Below are positions 44,012 through 51,925 of a stretch of DNA of 64,000 nt, in pieces; within the stretch, counting starts at the first letter, position 1; each line of letters starts with the position of its first letter. The stretch is from GCA-2733415 sp049614485 (GTDB taxonomy: Bacteria > Bacteroidota > Bacteroidia > Flavobacteriales > Flavobacteriaceae): contig JBMZDR010000002.1 in NCBI GenBank assembly GCA_049614485.1, positions 1 through 64,000 of the forward strand, given 5' to 3'. A program made the translations under genes and the position numbers. Under the pieces are notes generated by a model. That model worked only from the letters and a program-made list of their open reading frames with translations. It did no database searches and was not told where the DNA came from.

Positions 44012-44869
44012 TTATATAACCATTTTTTCAATAGGGCAAACTAAAATACCTTCTGCACCGTTATTTTTTATCTCGTGTATTATTTCCCAAAATTCGTTTT
44101 TATTCACTACTGAATGTACTGAACTCCAGCCTTCTTCTGCTAATGGTAGTACTGTTGGGCTGCGCATACCTGGTAAGATTTTAATGATCGCATCTAGTTT
44201 TTCATTTGGAGCATTTAATAACACATATCTTGAATTTCTTCCTTTTAAAACCGATTGAATTCTGAATTGTAATTTGTTTAATACCTCTTGAGCATCAGCT
44301 TCAATTTTAGGTGACAACGCTAAAACTGCTTCTGACATTAACAGAACCTCAACTTCTTTTAAATTGTTCTTGAATAATGTTGAGCCACTAGACACAACGT
44401 CACAAATACCATCTGCAAGACCTATATTTGGTGCTATCTCTACAGAACCATTAATAATATGAATTTGCGTATCAATCTCTTTTTCAGACAAGTACTTTTT
44501 AACTGTATTAGGGTAAGATGTTGCAATTTTTTTATTCTGAAAATAAGCCATTCCTGAATATATAGCAGATTTTGGAATAGCTAAAGACACCCTACATTTT
44601 GAAAAACCAAGGTGCTCTATAATACTTATTTCACGCCCTTTTTCAATTAATACATTCTCTCCTATAATTGCTACATCTACCACACCATCTTTTAAATATT
44701 GCGGGATATCACCATTTCTTAAATAGAAGATTTCTAATGGAAAATTGCTTGCTGAAGCTTTTAATTGATCTTTTCCATTGTCAATAGAAATACCACAATC
44801 TTTTAAAAGTTGTAAAGAATCTTGGTTCAGACGTCCAGACTTTTGCACGGCTATTTTTAAGTTACTCAT
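44012..44869 (-). CDS. hisG: ATP phosphoribosyltransferase, long form
   Basis: 285 residues, the long HisG with a C-terminal ACT-like regulatory domain (about 215-285, GMRSPTVLPLAEEGWSSVHS) that gives histidine feedback inhibition. The catalytic part has KIAVQKSGRLNQDSLQLL and ADGICDVVSSGSTLFKNN. It starts the pathway. A frame is open back to ATG 44917, but the family N-terminus (MSNLKIAVQKSGRL) points to 44869. The upstream stretch, 44870-44917, then belongs to the leader and carries a 12-nt complement to the attenuator apex. No HisZ is needed for the long form. Confidence 0.95.
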   Translation of the reverse strand: MSNLKIAVQKSGRLNQDSLQLLKDCGISIDNGKDQLKASASNFPLEIFYLRNGDIPQYLKDGVVDVAIIGENVLIEKGREISIIEHLGFSKCRVSLAIPKSAIYSGMAYFQNKKIATSYPNTVKKYLSEKEIDTQIHIINGSVEIAPNIGLADGICDVVSSGSTLFKNNLKEVEVLLMSEAVLALSPKIEADAQEVLNKLQFRIQSVLKGRNSRYVLLNAPNEKLDAIIKILPGMRSPTVLPLAEEGWSSVHSVVNKNEFWEIIHEIKNNGAEGILVCPIEKMVI

Positions 44870-44930
44870 GTCATTTTGTATTGTGTTGAGTAAATCATTT
44901 AGCGAAGAACGTTTCATGAAAAAGAAACAA

Positions 44931-44961
44931 AAAACCCGTTTGATTTACTCAAACGGGTTTT
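44931..44961 (-). terminator. his operon attenuator terminator
   Basis: A 13-bp perfect stem (AAAACCCGTTTGA/TCAAACGGGTTTT) with a 5-nt loop is followed on the minus strand by a T-rich run. It lies between the hisL stop (44992) and hisG, exactly where a ribosome-controlled attenuator should be. Confidence 0.9.
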
Positions 44962-44991
44962 AAATATATTTTGATTTTAATCAATACACTT

Positions 44992-45048
44992 TCAGTTCGC
45001 TTGAGGGCAAATATGAAAATGATGATGATGTAATTGACTAAAAATCAT
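44992..45048 (-). CDS. hisL: Histidine leader peptide
   Basis: An 18-codon frame, MIFSQLHHHHFHICPQAN, opens about 12 nt after the predicted transcript start and holds five His codons within six. It precedes a terminator hairpin and the complete his operon. Ribosome stalling at the His run when charged tRNA-His is scarce should alter folding of the leader RNA and prevent termination. A short hairpin (TTGAT-TAAA-ATCAA) between hisL and the terminator could be the competing element. The peptide is too short for standard gene callers. Confidence 0.9.
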   Translation of the reverse strand: MIFSQLHHHHFHICPQAN

Positions 45049-45066
45049 GTTTGTTTTTTGTTGACA

Positions 45067-45074
45067 CAAATATT
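45067..45074 (-). promoter_or_regulatory. -7 box for the his operon
   Basis: Minus-strand AATATTTG differs from TAnnTTTG in one position. It would start transcription about 12 nt before the hisL ATG. Confidence 0.45.
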
Positions 45075-45117
45075 TAAAATAATATTTTAATATTCCTAAT
45101 ATTTCCTATTCTATTTT

Positions 45118-45771
45118 TCAAAACAGAGTGTATAACACCGTCTTAATCACTCCTTTATTATTATCCAAGACTACAGAAACTAAGGGTTTTTCTTCTATCA
45201 CTTTAAAATAAAATGGGGCTACTAACACATCTAAACCACTTTTCTTTTTTAAACGAATACCTTGTCCTGAAATAATATCTACATTAGGTATAAACTCACC
45301 TTCTGGCATATGTTCAGTTAAAATCACATATTTATAACTGGTTAGCTTCTGTAATACATTCTGTACTTCTTTATTAGATAAATGTTGTAACACTTGCCTT
45401 ATTATCACACAATCACCAGAAGGCAATTTATCTACTGCAATATCCAAACATTGAAAATCAAGAGCATCACTTTTAAAGCGTATTTTATTACGCTCAATTA
45501 AGTTCTCTACAATATCTACGGCAACATACTTTTTTGTGTATTGAACTAATTTTTTTCCAATATTAAAATCACCACATCCCAAATCACATACTGAAATTGG
45601 TGTTTTAAACGATTTTAAAAATGATGATAGAACTTCAATATACGGTTCTATAATTTCCGGAATATGAGACCCTTCACCAGAATAAAAGTCAAATTCTTTT
45701 CCACCCCAAAGTTTCATATCATAAACTTGAGTCATTGCTCTTTTTGTTGGCCAAGGTCTTTTTTTACTCAA
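45118..45771 (-). CDS. Class I SAM-dependent methyltransferase
   Basis: 217 residues. The SAM-binding motif SVCDLGCGDFNIGKKLV (motif I) is near residue 60, followed by VAVDIVENLIERNK and CVIIRQVLQHLSNKEVQNVL. The N-terminus (KKRPWPTKRAMTQVYDMKLW) is basic and the C-terminus beta-rich. Relatives act on small molecules, lipids or sugars; nothing here names the substrate. It is a single gene between the his leader and a possible gene remnant. Codon use looks like its neighbours'. Confidence 0.85.
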   Translation of the reverse strand: MSKKRPWPTKRAMTQVYDMKLWGGKEFDFYSGEGSHIPEIIEPYIEVLSSFLKSFKTPISVCDLGCGDFNIGKKLVQYTKKYVAVDIVENLIERNKIRFKSDALDFQCLDIAVDKLPSGDCVIIRQVLQHLSNKEVQNVLQKLTSYKYVILTEHMPEGEFIPNVDIISGQGIRLKKKSGLDVLVAPFYFKVIEEKPLVSVVLDNNKGVIKTVLYTLF

Positions 45772-45783
45772 TGCACGTAATTA

Positions 45784-45891
45784 TTAATTAATAGTTTTTT
45801 GAATTCTAAAACAACGTTCTTCACCTAAGTACAATGGATTTCCATGTTTCTCAGACCAAAAACCATCTAAAATATCTACACCTTTTATTAT
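45784..45891 (-). pseudogene. Possible C-terminal gene remnant upstream of the methyltransferase
   Basis: A 35-codon open stretch without a start reads IIKGVDILDGFWSEKH, GNPLYLGEERCFRIQK, TIN and stops 12 bp before the methyltransferase ATG. The text has the composition of a real protein end (Trp, Cys, buried hydrophobics, Gly turns), but I cannot name the family. A TAA closes the frame at its 5' edge. The remaining 254 bp to the AraC-type gene (45892-46145) are A+T-rich and show only a weak -7 box (TAAATTTA, 46116-46123). Confidence 0.35.
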
Positions 45892-46145
45892 TTAAAAATA
45901 GTGGTTTTTTTATTCATTAAATATTTTATTCAAAACTAATTTCTGTTCTTTAAAAAAAGAATTATTACAACACTAAAGTGTAAGGATTAACTTACTTATA
46001 AAACTCAAAAATGATAGTTGAATTATTTTAAGTAACATCAAATTTAACGGATAAATAACAGTGATATTCTTAAATTGTATAAAATACAATCCCATCAAAG
46101 ATTAATAAAAGTTCGTAAATTTAACCCTAATAAATACTATTTATA

Positions 46146-46715
46146 ATGAACTCAACTATAATTCATATAAAAAACATGGTTTGTCCACGTTGTATTGATG
46201 TGGTGAAAAATATTTATACAGAATTAAACATCCCTATCAAGCATATTCAATTAGGGGAAGTGATAAGTGACACCGAAATAAATAATCGTCTAAAATCGAC
46301 TTTAGGTGAACATTTATCAAAAAATGGGTTTGAATTATTACAAAACAAAAATCAAAAAACTATTGAGCAGATTAAGACACTAATTATAACACAAATACAC
46401 TATCCTAAAGAACAATTAAACTCTACTTTTTCAATTTTTATTTCAGAAAAACTACATCAAGAATATTCATCACTTAGTAAACTTTTCTCATCTGTTGAAG
46501 GTATAACCATTGAACGATATATCGTAAATCAAAAAATTGAACGCGCAAAAGAACTGCTTTTTTACAAAGAATATTCTCTTTCAGAAATAGCATTTCAAAT
46601 GAACTATAGCAGTGTAGCTCATCTATCAACACAGTTCAAAAAGGAAACCGGTATGTCACCTTCTCAATTCAAAAAACTAAAAAATCCTAACCTTAAATTT
46701 TTAGACTCACTTTAA
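46146..46715 (+). CDS. AraC-family regulator with a CPRC metal-site-like N-terminus
   Basis: 189 residues. The first 80 residues resemble a degenerate heavy-metal-associated (HMA) domain: IIHIKNMVCPRCIDVVKNIY carries a CxxC at about residues 13-16. The C-terminal AraC domain has two helix-turn-helices (SLSKLFSSVEGITIERYI, then YSLSEIAFQMNYSSVAHLS and the FKKETGMSPSQFKK end). Its position just upstream of a copper ATPase and a small HMA protein suggests direct sensing of copper and control of the cassette. That is inference from the motif and context. Confidence 0.9.
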   Translation: MNSTIIHIKNMVCPRCIDVVKNIYTELNIPIKHIQLGEVISDTEINNRLKSTLGEHLSKNGFELLQNKNQKTIEQIKTLIITQIHYPKEQLNSTFSIFISEKLHQEYSSLSKLFSSVEGITIERYIVNQKIERAKELLFYKEYSLSEIAFQMNYSSVAHLSTQFKKETGMSPSQFKKLKNPNLKFLDSL

Positions 46716-46804
46716 GCTCGTCATAATTATATAAATGAAACCCCGTATTATATAATTACTTTTATAAGTTAGAGGGGTAACTTTGCTATGGTAAATAGTA
46801 TGGA

Positions 46805-49015
46805 ATGAAAAAGCAATATAAAATAACTGGTATGACTTGCGCTTCTTGCGCAATGAGTATAGAGTCATATTTAAAATCACAAAAAGGGGTTAATCATGTT
46901 TCTGTTAACTATCCTAATCAATCTCTTACTATAGACTATGATGTTAATCTTGTTTCTATTGAAGAAATTAGTCAAAAAGTTAAAGAGATTGGGTATACAC
47001 TTATACATGGCATACCTCAAGACACACAAAAGGAATTTGACGAGTTAGAAGCGAAAAGACTTAAATTATTAAAATCTAAATTAATATTTTCTGCTATATT
47101 TTCTATCCCCATCTTCATAATGTCAATGTTTTTTATGGGGGAAATTCCCTATGAAAACTGGATTATGATGGTACTTTCTATCCCCGTTCTTTTTTGGAGT
47201 GGCGCTGAATTTTATACTGTAGCTTGGACAAAATTGAAGCATTTATCTACTAACATGGATAGCCTAGTTGCGCTGAGTACAGGTATCGCATTCCTGTTTA
47301 GTGTATTCAATACAGTGTATCCTCAATATTTTTTAAGTAAAGGACTTCCCTCCCATGTTTACTATGAATCTGCAGTTATTATTATCACTTTAATCTTATT
47401 AGGCCGTTTTTTTGAAGAAAAAGCAAAAAGCAAAACCTCATCTGCCATTAAAAAGTTAATCGGTTTAAAACCTAAAAATGTAGTAGTAATTAGAAATGGA
47501 GAAGAACACACTATACCTTATAACCAGATTATTAAAGGAGAGATGATTCTCTTGAAACCAGGAGATAAAGTACCTGTTGATGGCAAAGTAAAAAAAGGGC
47601 ATTCTTTTATTGATGAAAGTATGATTTCTGGTGAGCCAATTCCTGTTGAAAAAACTAAAGGAAGTAAGGTGTTTGCAGGTACTATAAATCAAAAAGGGTC
47701 CTTAAGGCTTATTGCTCATAAAGTTGGTAATGATACCCTTTTATCACAAATCATAAAATTAGTTGAGCAAGCACAAGCTAGTAAGCCAGCTATTCAAAAA
47801 CTAGTGGATAAAGTGGCTGGTATTTTTGTTCCAATTGTAATTGGGTTAGCGCTGCTAACATTTGTTCTATGGTATTATCTAGGCCCTGAACCTTCAATAA
47901 CCTATGCATTTCTTACTCTAATTACTGTATTGATTATTGCATGTCCTTGCGCTTTAGGCTTAGCTACACCCACTGCATTAATGGTAGGAATTGGTAAAGG
48001 CGCAGAGCAAGGTATTTTAATTAAAGATGCTCAATCACTTGAAACAGCTTATAAAATAGATACATTAATTCTTGATAAAACAGGAACTATCACGGAGGGT
48101 AAACCAGAAGTAACGGATGTAATATGGGAGGAGGACAAAAGCTTAAAACAACTAGAAAATATAATTATAGCTATTGAATCTGAATCTGAACATCCAATTG
48201 CAGAAGCTATTGTTAGGTATTTTAAAGCCTTCAACACAGAAGATATTGTTATTGACTCTTTTCAAAGTATAACAGGTTTAGGCGCTAAAGCAGTTTTTAA
48301 TAACACAGTGTATTTTATTGGTAATGAAAATTTAATGCTTCAAAAGAAGCTAAACATATCCAATAACCTATTTATAAAAGCTAACACCTTAAAAGCAGAG
48401 GCCAAAACTGTTGTGTATTTAGGTTATGATAATTCTGTTGTATGCATAATTGCTGTTGCAGATAAAATAAAAGAAACAACTACAGCAGCTATTAAAGAAT
48501 TACAAAAAAGAGGAATTGCTATTCATATTTTAACTGGTGATAATGAACAGACTGCTAAAGCTATTGCAAATAACGTTGGCATAAAACATTATCAGGCTAA
48601 TGTAATGCCTACGGATAAAGGGGCTTTTGTAAAACAATTGCAAAACCAAGGGAAAATAGTTGCTATGGCAGGAGATGGTATCAATGATTCACATGCATTA
48701 GCTCAAGCAGATGTAGGTATTGCCATGGGAAGCGGTACAGAGATTGCCATGGAGAGTGCTGGAATAACCCTAATACACTCGGATTTAAAACAAATAACAA
48801 AAGCCATTAAGTTATCAAATGCCACAATGCGAACCATTAAGCAAAATTTATTTTGGGCCTTTATTTATAATTTAGTAGCAATCCCTATTGCAGCTGGAAT
48901 ACTGTTCCCAATAAATGGGTTTTTATTAAATCCAATGATAGCTGGTGCCGCAATGTCAATGAGTTCAATTTCAGTATTAATTAACAGTTTAAGACTAAAA
49001 CAACAAAAATTATGA
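46805..49015 (+). CDS. copA: Copper-translocating P1B-type ATPase
   Basis: 736 residues. One N-terminal HMA domain (GMTCASCAMSIESYL, about 9-15); eight membrane helices; the transport motif IACPCALGLATPTAL (CPC, about residue 380); phosphorylation motif DKTGTITEG; the SEHPIAEAI nucleotide motif; GDGINDSHALAQADVGIAMG; and MSMSSISVLINSLRL in the last helix, the Cu+ selectivity signature. It exports Cu(I) from the cytosol. The start ATG is 89 bp after the regulator gene. The stop overlaps the small HMA gene by 4 bases. Confidence 0.97.
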   Translation: MKKQYKITGMTCASCAMSIESYLKSQKGVNHVSVNYPNQSLTIDYDVNLVSIEEISQKVKEIGYTLIHGIPQDTQKEFDELEAKRLKLLKSKLIFSAIFSIPIFIMSMFFMGEIPYENWIMMVLSIPVLFWSGAEFYTVAWTKLKHLSTNMDSLVALSTGIAFLFSVFNTVYPQYFLSKGLPSHVYYESAVIIITLILLGRFFEEKAKSKTSSAIKKLIGLKPKNVVVIRNGEEHTIPYNQIIKGEMILLKPGDKVPVDGKVKKGHSFIDESMISGEPIPVEKTKGSKVFAGTINQKGSLRLIAHKVGNDTLLSQIIKLVEQAQASKPAIQKLVDKVAGIFVPIVIGLALLTFVLWYYLGPEPSITYAFLTLITVLIIACPCALGLATPTALMVGIGKGAEQGILIKDAQSLETAYKIDTLILDKTGTITEGKPEVTDVIWEEDKSLKQLENIIIAIESESEHPIAEAIVRYFKAFNTEDIVIDSFQSITGLGAKAVFNNTVYFIGNENLMLQKKLNISNNLFIKANTLKAEAKTVVYLGYDNSVVCIIAVADKIKETTTAAIKELQKRGIAIHILTGDNEQTAKAIANNVGIKHYQANVMPTDKGAFVKQLQNQGKIVAMAGDGINDSHALAQADVGIAMGSGTEIAMESAGITLIHSDLKQITKAIKLSNATMRTIKQNLFWAFIYNLVAIPIAAGILFPINGFLLNPMIAGAAMSMSSISVLINSLRLKQQKL

Positions 49016-49221
49016 AACTAATAAAATTTAAAACCAATATCAATTGTAACGGATGTATTAAATCGGTTACTCCATTTCTAAACAGCTTAGACAATGTAGA
49101 AGTTTGGAAGGTAGACCTTAAAAACCCGGATAAGATTCTTGAAGTTGAATTGGAGGATGACAACAAAAATATTATCATTGAGTCTGTAAAAAAAGCTGGA
49201 TTTGAAATAGAAGAAATTTAA
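49012..49221 (+). CDS. Small heavy-metal-associated domain protein (copper chaperone-like)
   Basis: 69 residues forming one HMA ferredoxin-like domain, with the metal site as NCNGCIKSV (CNGC) and a conserved Phe in the closing KKAGFEIEEI. CopZ-type proteins hand Cu(I) to CopA. It overlaps the copA stop by ATGA and is therefore translationally coupled. No clear terminator follows on this strand, and the 259 bp to clpS hold no other recognisable gene. Confidence 0.92.
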   Translation: MKLIKFKTNINCNGCIKSVTPFLNSLDNVEVWKVDLKNPDKILEVELEDDNKNIIIESVKKAGFEIEEI

Positions 49222-49421
49222 AAAAATAATTGAAACATTCTTTTAGCATAGTCTTAAAAAAACTACATTTCATTCTTATTATTTTACACGTACATTACAC
49301 CTAAACTTAAAAATCTATATGTGATCGTTGTTTAGTGTCCTAAATTAAATAAAAAAAGGAAAGTCATAATATTTCATGACAAACGTAGAATAAAGACCAA
49401 ATAATCGATGTTTTAATACAA

Positions 49422-49461
49422 TTAAAAAGCCCAAGTATAATGTAACACTTGGGCCTTTTAA
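49422..49461 (-). terminator. Intrinsic terminator after clpS
   Basis: GCCCAAGT pairs with ACTTGGGC around a 10-nt loop, extended past one mismatch by A:T pairs. It ends the eight-gene operon running from 55.4 kb. Confidence 0.78.
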
Positions 49462-49480
49462 TTCTATAAATAATATATAA

Positions 49481-49756
49481 CTATATAATTTCAGCGCTTA
49501 ACCCAGCTTCTAACAATTGAGAACACCTTGGTTTTAAATCTTTTAATTCTCCTGTTTTAACCGTACACTTACCATTGTAATGCACAATTAAGGAACATTG
49601 TTCTGCCTGTAACGGACTATGGTCACAAGTGGCAATTAAGCAATCAATCACATGATCAAAACTGTTTACATCGTCATTATACAATACGATTTCATTACTC
49701 TTGGTTGTTGCTTCTTTTAATAAAACCTCTTCTAAAACTTGCTCTTGTACACTCAT
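49481..49756 (-). CDS. clpS: ATP-dependent Clp protease adaptor ClpS
   Basis: 91 residues with the ClpS N-degron pocket: VLYNDDVNSFDHVIDCL (Asn and Asp contact the N-terminal residue), then HSPLQAEQCSLIVHYNGKC. ClpS delivers N-end-rule substrates to ClpAP/ClpCP. It lies 16 bp after prmA. Confidence 0.94.
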   Translation of the reverse strand: MSVQEQVLEEVLLKEATTKSNEIVLYNDDVNSFDHVIDCLIATCDHSPLQAEQCSLIVHYNGKCTVKTGELKDLKPRCSQLLEAGLSAEII

Positions 49757-49772
49757 AACTAACTAATTAACA

Positions 49773-50612
49773 CTACAAATTTACATATTTTACGGCAACC
49801 CAATTATTTCTTTCTATATTTTCTATAAACTTTAACTTATGCTTTTCACATTCGTCAGAAATCAACGGAATATCTTCAACATAAAACCCACTTAATAGCA
49901 AAGTTCCATTGTCATTTAAACAAGAGGCGTATGTTTCGATATCTTTTAATAGAATATTCCTGTTAATATTGGCAATAATAACGTCGTACTTTTTACCATC
50001 TAATAAACTCGCTTCACCTTCATAGGCTTTGATATTATGGCAGTTATTACGCTCAGTGTTTTCTATTGTATTCAAATAACACCAGTTATCAATATCAATA
50101 GCGTCTAAAGATTTAGCGCCTCGCATTTCTGCTAAAATGGCTAAAATACCCGTACCACAGCCCATATCTAAAACTGATTTATTTTCCAATTCTAAATTTA
50201 AGATATGTTGAATCATCATATGAGTAGTTTCGTGATGTCCGGTACCAAAACTCATTTTTGGTTCAATAACTATGTCATATGCTACATCTGTCTTTTCATG
50301 AAATGGTGCTCTTACTGCACATTTTCCGTCAACTTCAATAGGCTGAAAATTCTTCTCCCATTCCTTATTCCAATTGACTTGTTCAATTTCTTCAGAAGTG
50401 TAGGTTATTGTAAACTCGTCATTTTTTAAGATGTAAATATCATTTAAAATTTCCGCGTTCCATTCTGGTTTCTGAATGTATGCAATTACGCCAGCTTGGT
50501 TTTCAACAAAGCTTTCAAATCCTGCATAACCTAGTTCAGCAATTAGAATTTCAGTACCAGGTTCTCTAGGCGATATTTCAAATGTATAGCCTATATATAT
50601 TGGTGTACTCAT
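49773..50612 (-). CDS. prmA: Ribosomal protein L11 methyltransferase
   Basis: 279 residues. The SAM motif is DMGCGTGILAILAEMRGAK near residue 146, preceded by FGTGHHETTHMMIQ, the PrmA signature; DVIIANINRNILL is motif IV. It trimethylates L11 in the cytosol. It lies 1 bp after tpiA and 16 bp before clpS. Confidence 0.95.
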   Translation of the reverse strand: MSTPIYIGYTFEISPREPGTEILIAELGYAGFESFVENQAGVIAYIQKPEWNAEILNDIYILKNDEFTITYTSEEIEQVNWNKEWEKNFQPIEVDGKCAVRAPFHEKTDVAYDIVIEPKMSFGTGHHETTHMMIQHILNLELENKSVLDMGCGTGILAILAEMRGAKSLDAIDIDNWCYLNTIENTERNNCHNIKAYEGEASLLDGKKYDVIIANINRNILLKDIETYASCLNDNGTLLLSGFYVEDIPLISDECEKHKLKFIENIERNNWVAVKYVNL

Positions 50613-50613
50613 G

Positions 50614-51372
50614 TTAAATCGCTGCTATTATTGCTAAAAAATCGTCGGCTTTTAAGGCTGCTCCTCCAATTAAACCGCCATCAACATCTGCATTAGAAAA
50701 TATTTCTTTAGCATTTGTTGGTTTTACACTACCTCCGTATAAGATTGAAACATTATCAGCTATGTCTGATGTGTATTGTTCAGCAACAGTTTTTCTGATA
50801 AACGCGTGCATTTCTTGTGCCTGTTCAGGTGATGCCGTTTCACCAGTACCAATTGCCCAAACCGGCTCATATGCCAATACAATTTTCTTCCATGCGGTTT
50901 CTGGTAAGTGGAACAAACCATTTTTGATCTGACTTTCAACTAGCTTAAAATGAGTGTTATCTTTTCTATCAGAAAGCTCTTCTCCGAAGCAGAAAATAAT
51001 TTTCATATTTTGAGCTAAAGCACTGTCAACTTTTTCTTTTAAAACAGCATCTGTTTCACCAAAATAAGCACGACGCTCACTATGTCCTAAAATAACAGTT
51101 TTCACTTTTAAAGATTTTAACATATCAGCAGAAACCTCTCCTGTAAAAGCACCACTTTTAGCAGCACACATATTCTGTGCAGCTATTTTTACTTTTGTTT
51201 TTTTAGTAGCTGAAATTGCTGCACTTAAGTTTGTAAATGATGGTGCTACAATGACTTTTTTATTTTTTAAATCTACTTTTTTTAAACCTTTATTTATACT
51301 TTTTAATAATGATTTTGTGTCTTTTAAATCATTATTCATTTTCCAATTTCCGGCAACAATTTGCTTTCTCAT
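50614..51372 (-). CDS. tpiA: Triosephosphate isomerase
   Basis: 252 residues, the normal length when started at ATG 51372 (MRKQIVAGNWKMNNDLK). The frame is open 14 codons further, but that would overlap the upstream lipoprotein gene and add non-conserved sequence. Catalytic features: Lys in GNWKMN, His in ILGHSERRAYFGE, Glu in AYEPVWAIGTG. It interconverts dihydroxyacetone phosphate and glyceraldehyde 3-phosphate. Confidence 0.97.
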   Translation of the reverse strand: MRKQIVAGNWKMNNDLKDTKSLLKSINKGLKKVDLKNKKVIVAPSFTNLSAAISATKKTKVKIAAQNMCAAKSGAFTGEVSADMLKSLKVKTVILGHSERRAYFGETDAVLKEKVDSALAQNMKIIFCFGEELSDRKDNTHFKLVESQIKNGLFHLPETAWKKIVLAYEPVWAIGTGETASPEQAQEMHAFIRKTVAEQYTSDIADNVSILYGGSVKPTNAKEIFSNADVDGGLIGGAALKADDFLAIIAAI

Positions 51373-51400
51373 ATCTTTTTGTTCTATTGTAATGTTCTTT

Positions 51401-51913
51401 CTATTTATCGGCATTAATTGCTTCTAAAATTTTAGAATCATTTGCTTTTACGGCTCTGTATAATTTAATACTACTGTCTTTTCCTACAACCATATAACGT
51501 GGTATCCAATCTAAATCGATTGATTTACCAAACGCTCCTTTCATACCTGTTGGTGTAAAATAATGATCTCCTTTTATAGTGCGTTTTGTAATAGCTGCTT
51601 TCCAACTTTCTTTCTTTTTATCTACTGATAAAAACACATAAACCAAATCATCTGCAACTGTTTTTTCTTGTAATTCTTTAACTAATGGCAACCCTTTTAA
51701 ACAATCACTACACCATGATGCCCATACATCAATAACAATAGTTTTTCCTTTATGTTTTTTTAATATGTTTTCAAAAGTAATTTCTGAACCGTCTAATGTT
51801 GTAAATTTTTCTGATAAGGTTGATGCATTAAACTTTGTAATTGTTTTTTCTTGCGCACAGGCAGTAATTACAATAGTCACAAATGCTATTAATACTGTTT
51901 TAAATTTTATCAT
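51401..51913 (-). CDS. TlpA-like thioredoxin-fold lipoprotein
   Basis: 170 residues with a lipoprotein signal ending VITAC (Cys19). The thioredoxin fold follows with the active site WASWCSDCLKGLP (about residue 66-73); the CxxC is CSDC. The cis-Pro region reads LDWIPRYMVV. Likely a periplasmic reductase anchored by lipid. It is part of the tpiA operon and may work with the BT_3928 protein encoded two genes upstream, which also has a thioredoxin-like end. Confidence 0.9.
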   Translation of the reverse strand: MIKFKTVLIAFVTIVITACAQEKTITKFNASTLSEKFTTLDGSEITFENILKKHKGKTIVIDVWASWCSDCLKGLPLVKELQEKTVADDLVYVFLSVDKKKESWKAAITKRTIKGDHYFTPTGMKGAFGKSIDLDWIPRYMVVGKDSSIKLYRAVKANDSKILEAINADK

Positions 51914-51925
51914 TTTAGTTGTTTT

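Noticed and set aside
44870..44917. 16-residue N-terminal extension of HisG
   Set aside because: The family starts at MSNLKIAVQKSG. The extension lies in the attenuator leader, though use of the upstream ATG cannot be excluded.
45915..45917. An ATG that seemed to give the fragment at 45784-45891 a start codon
   Set aside because: On recheck it is in another frame and meets a TAA after nine codons.
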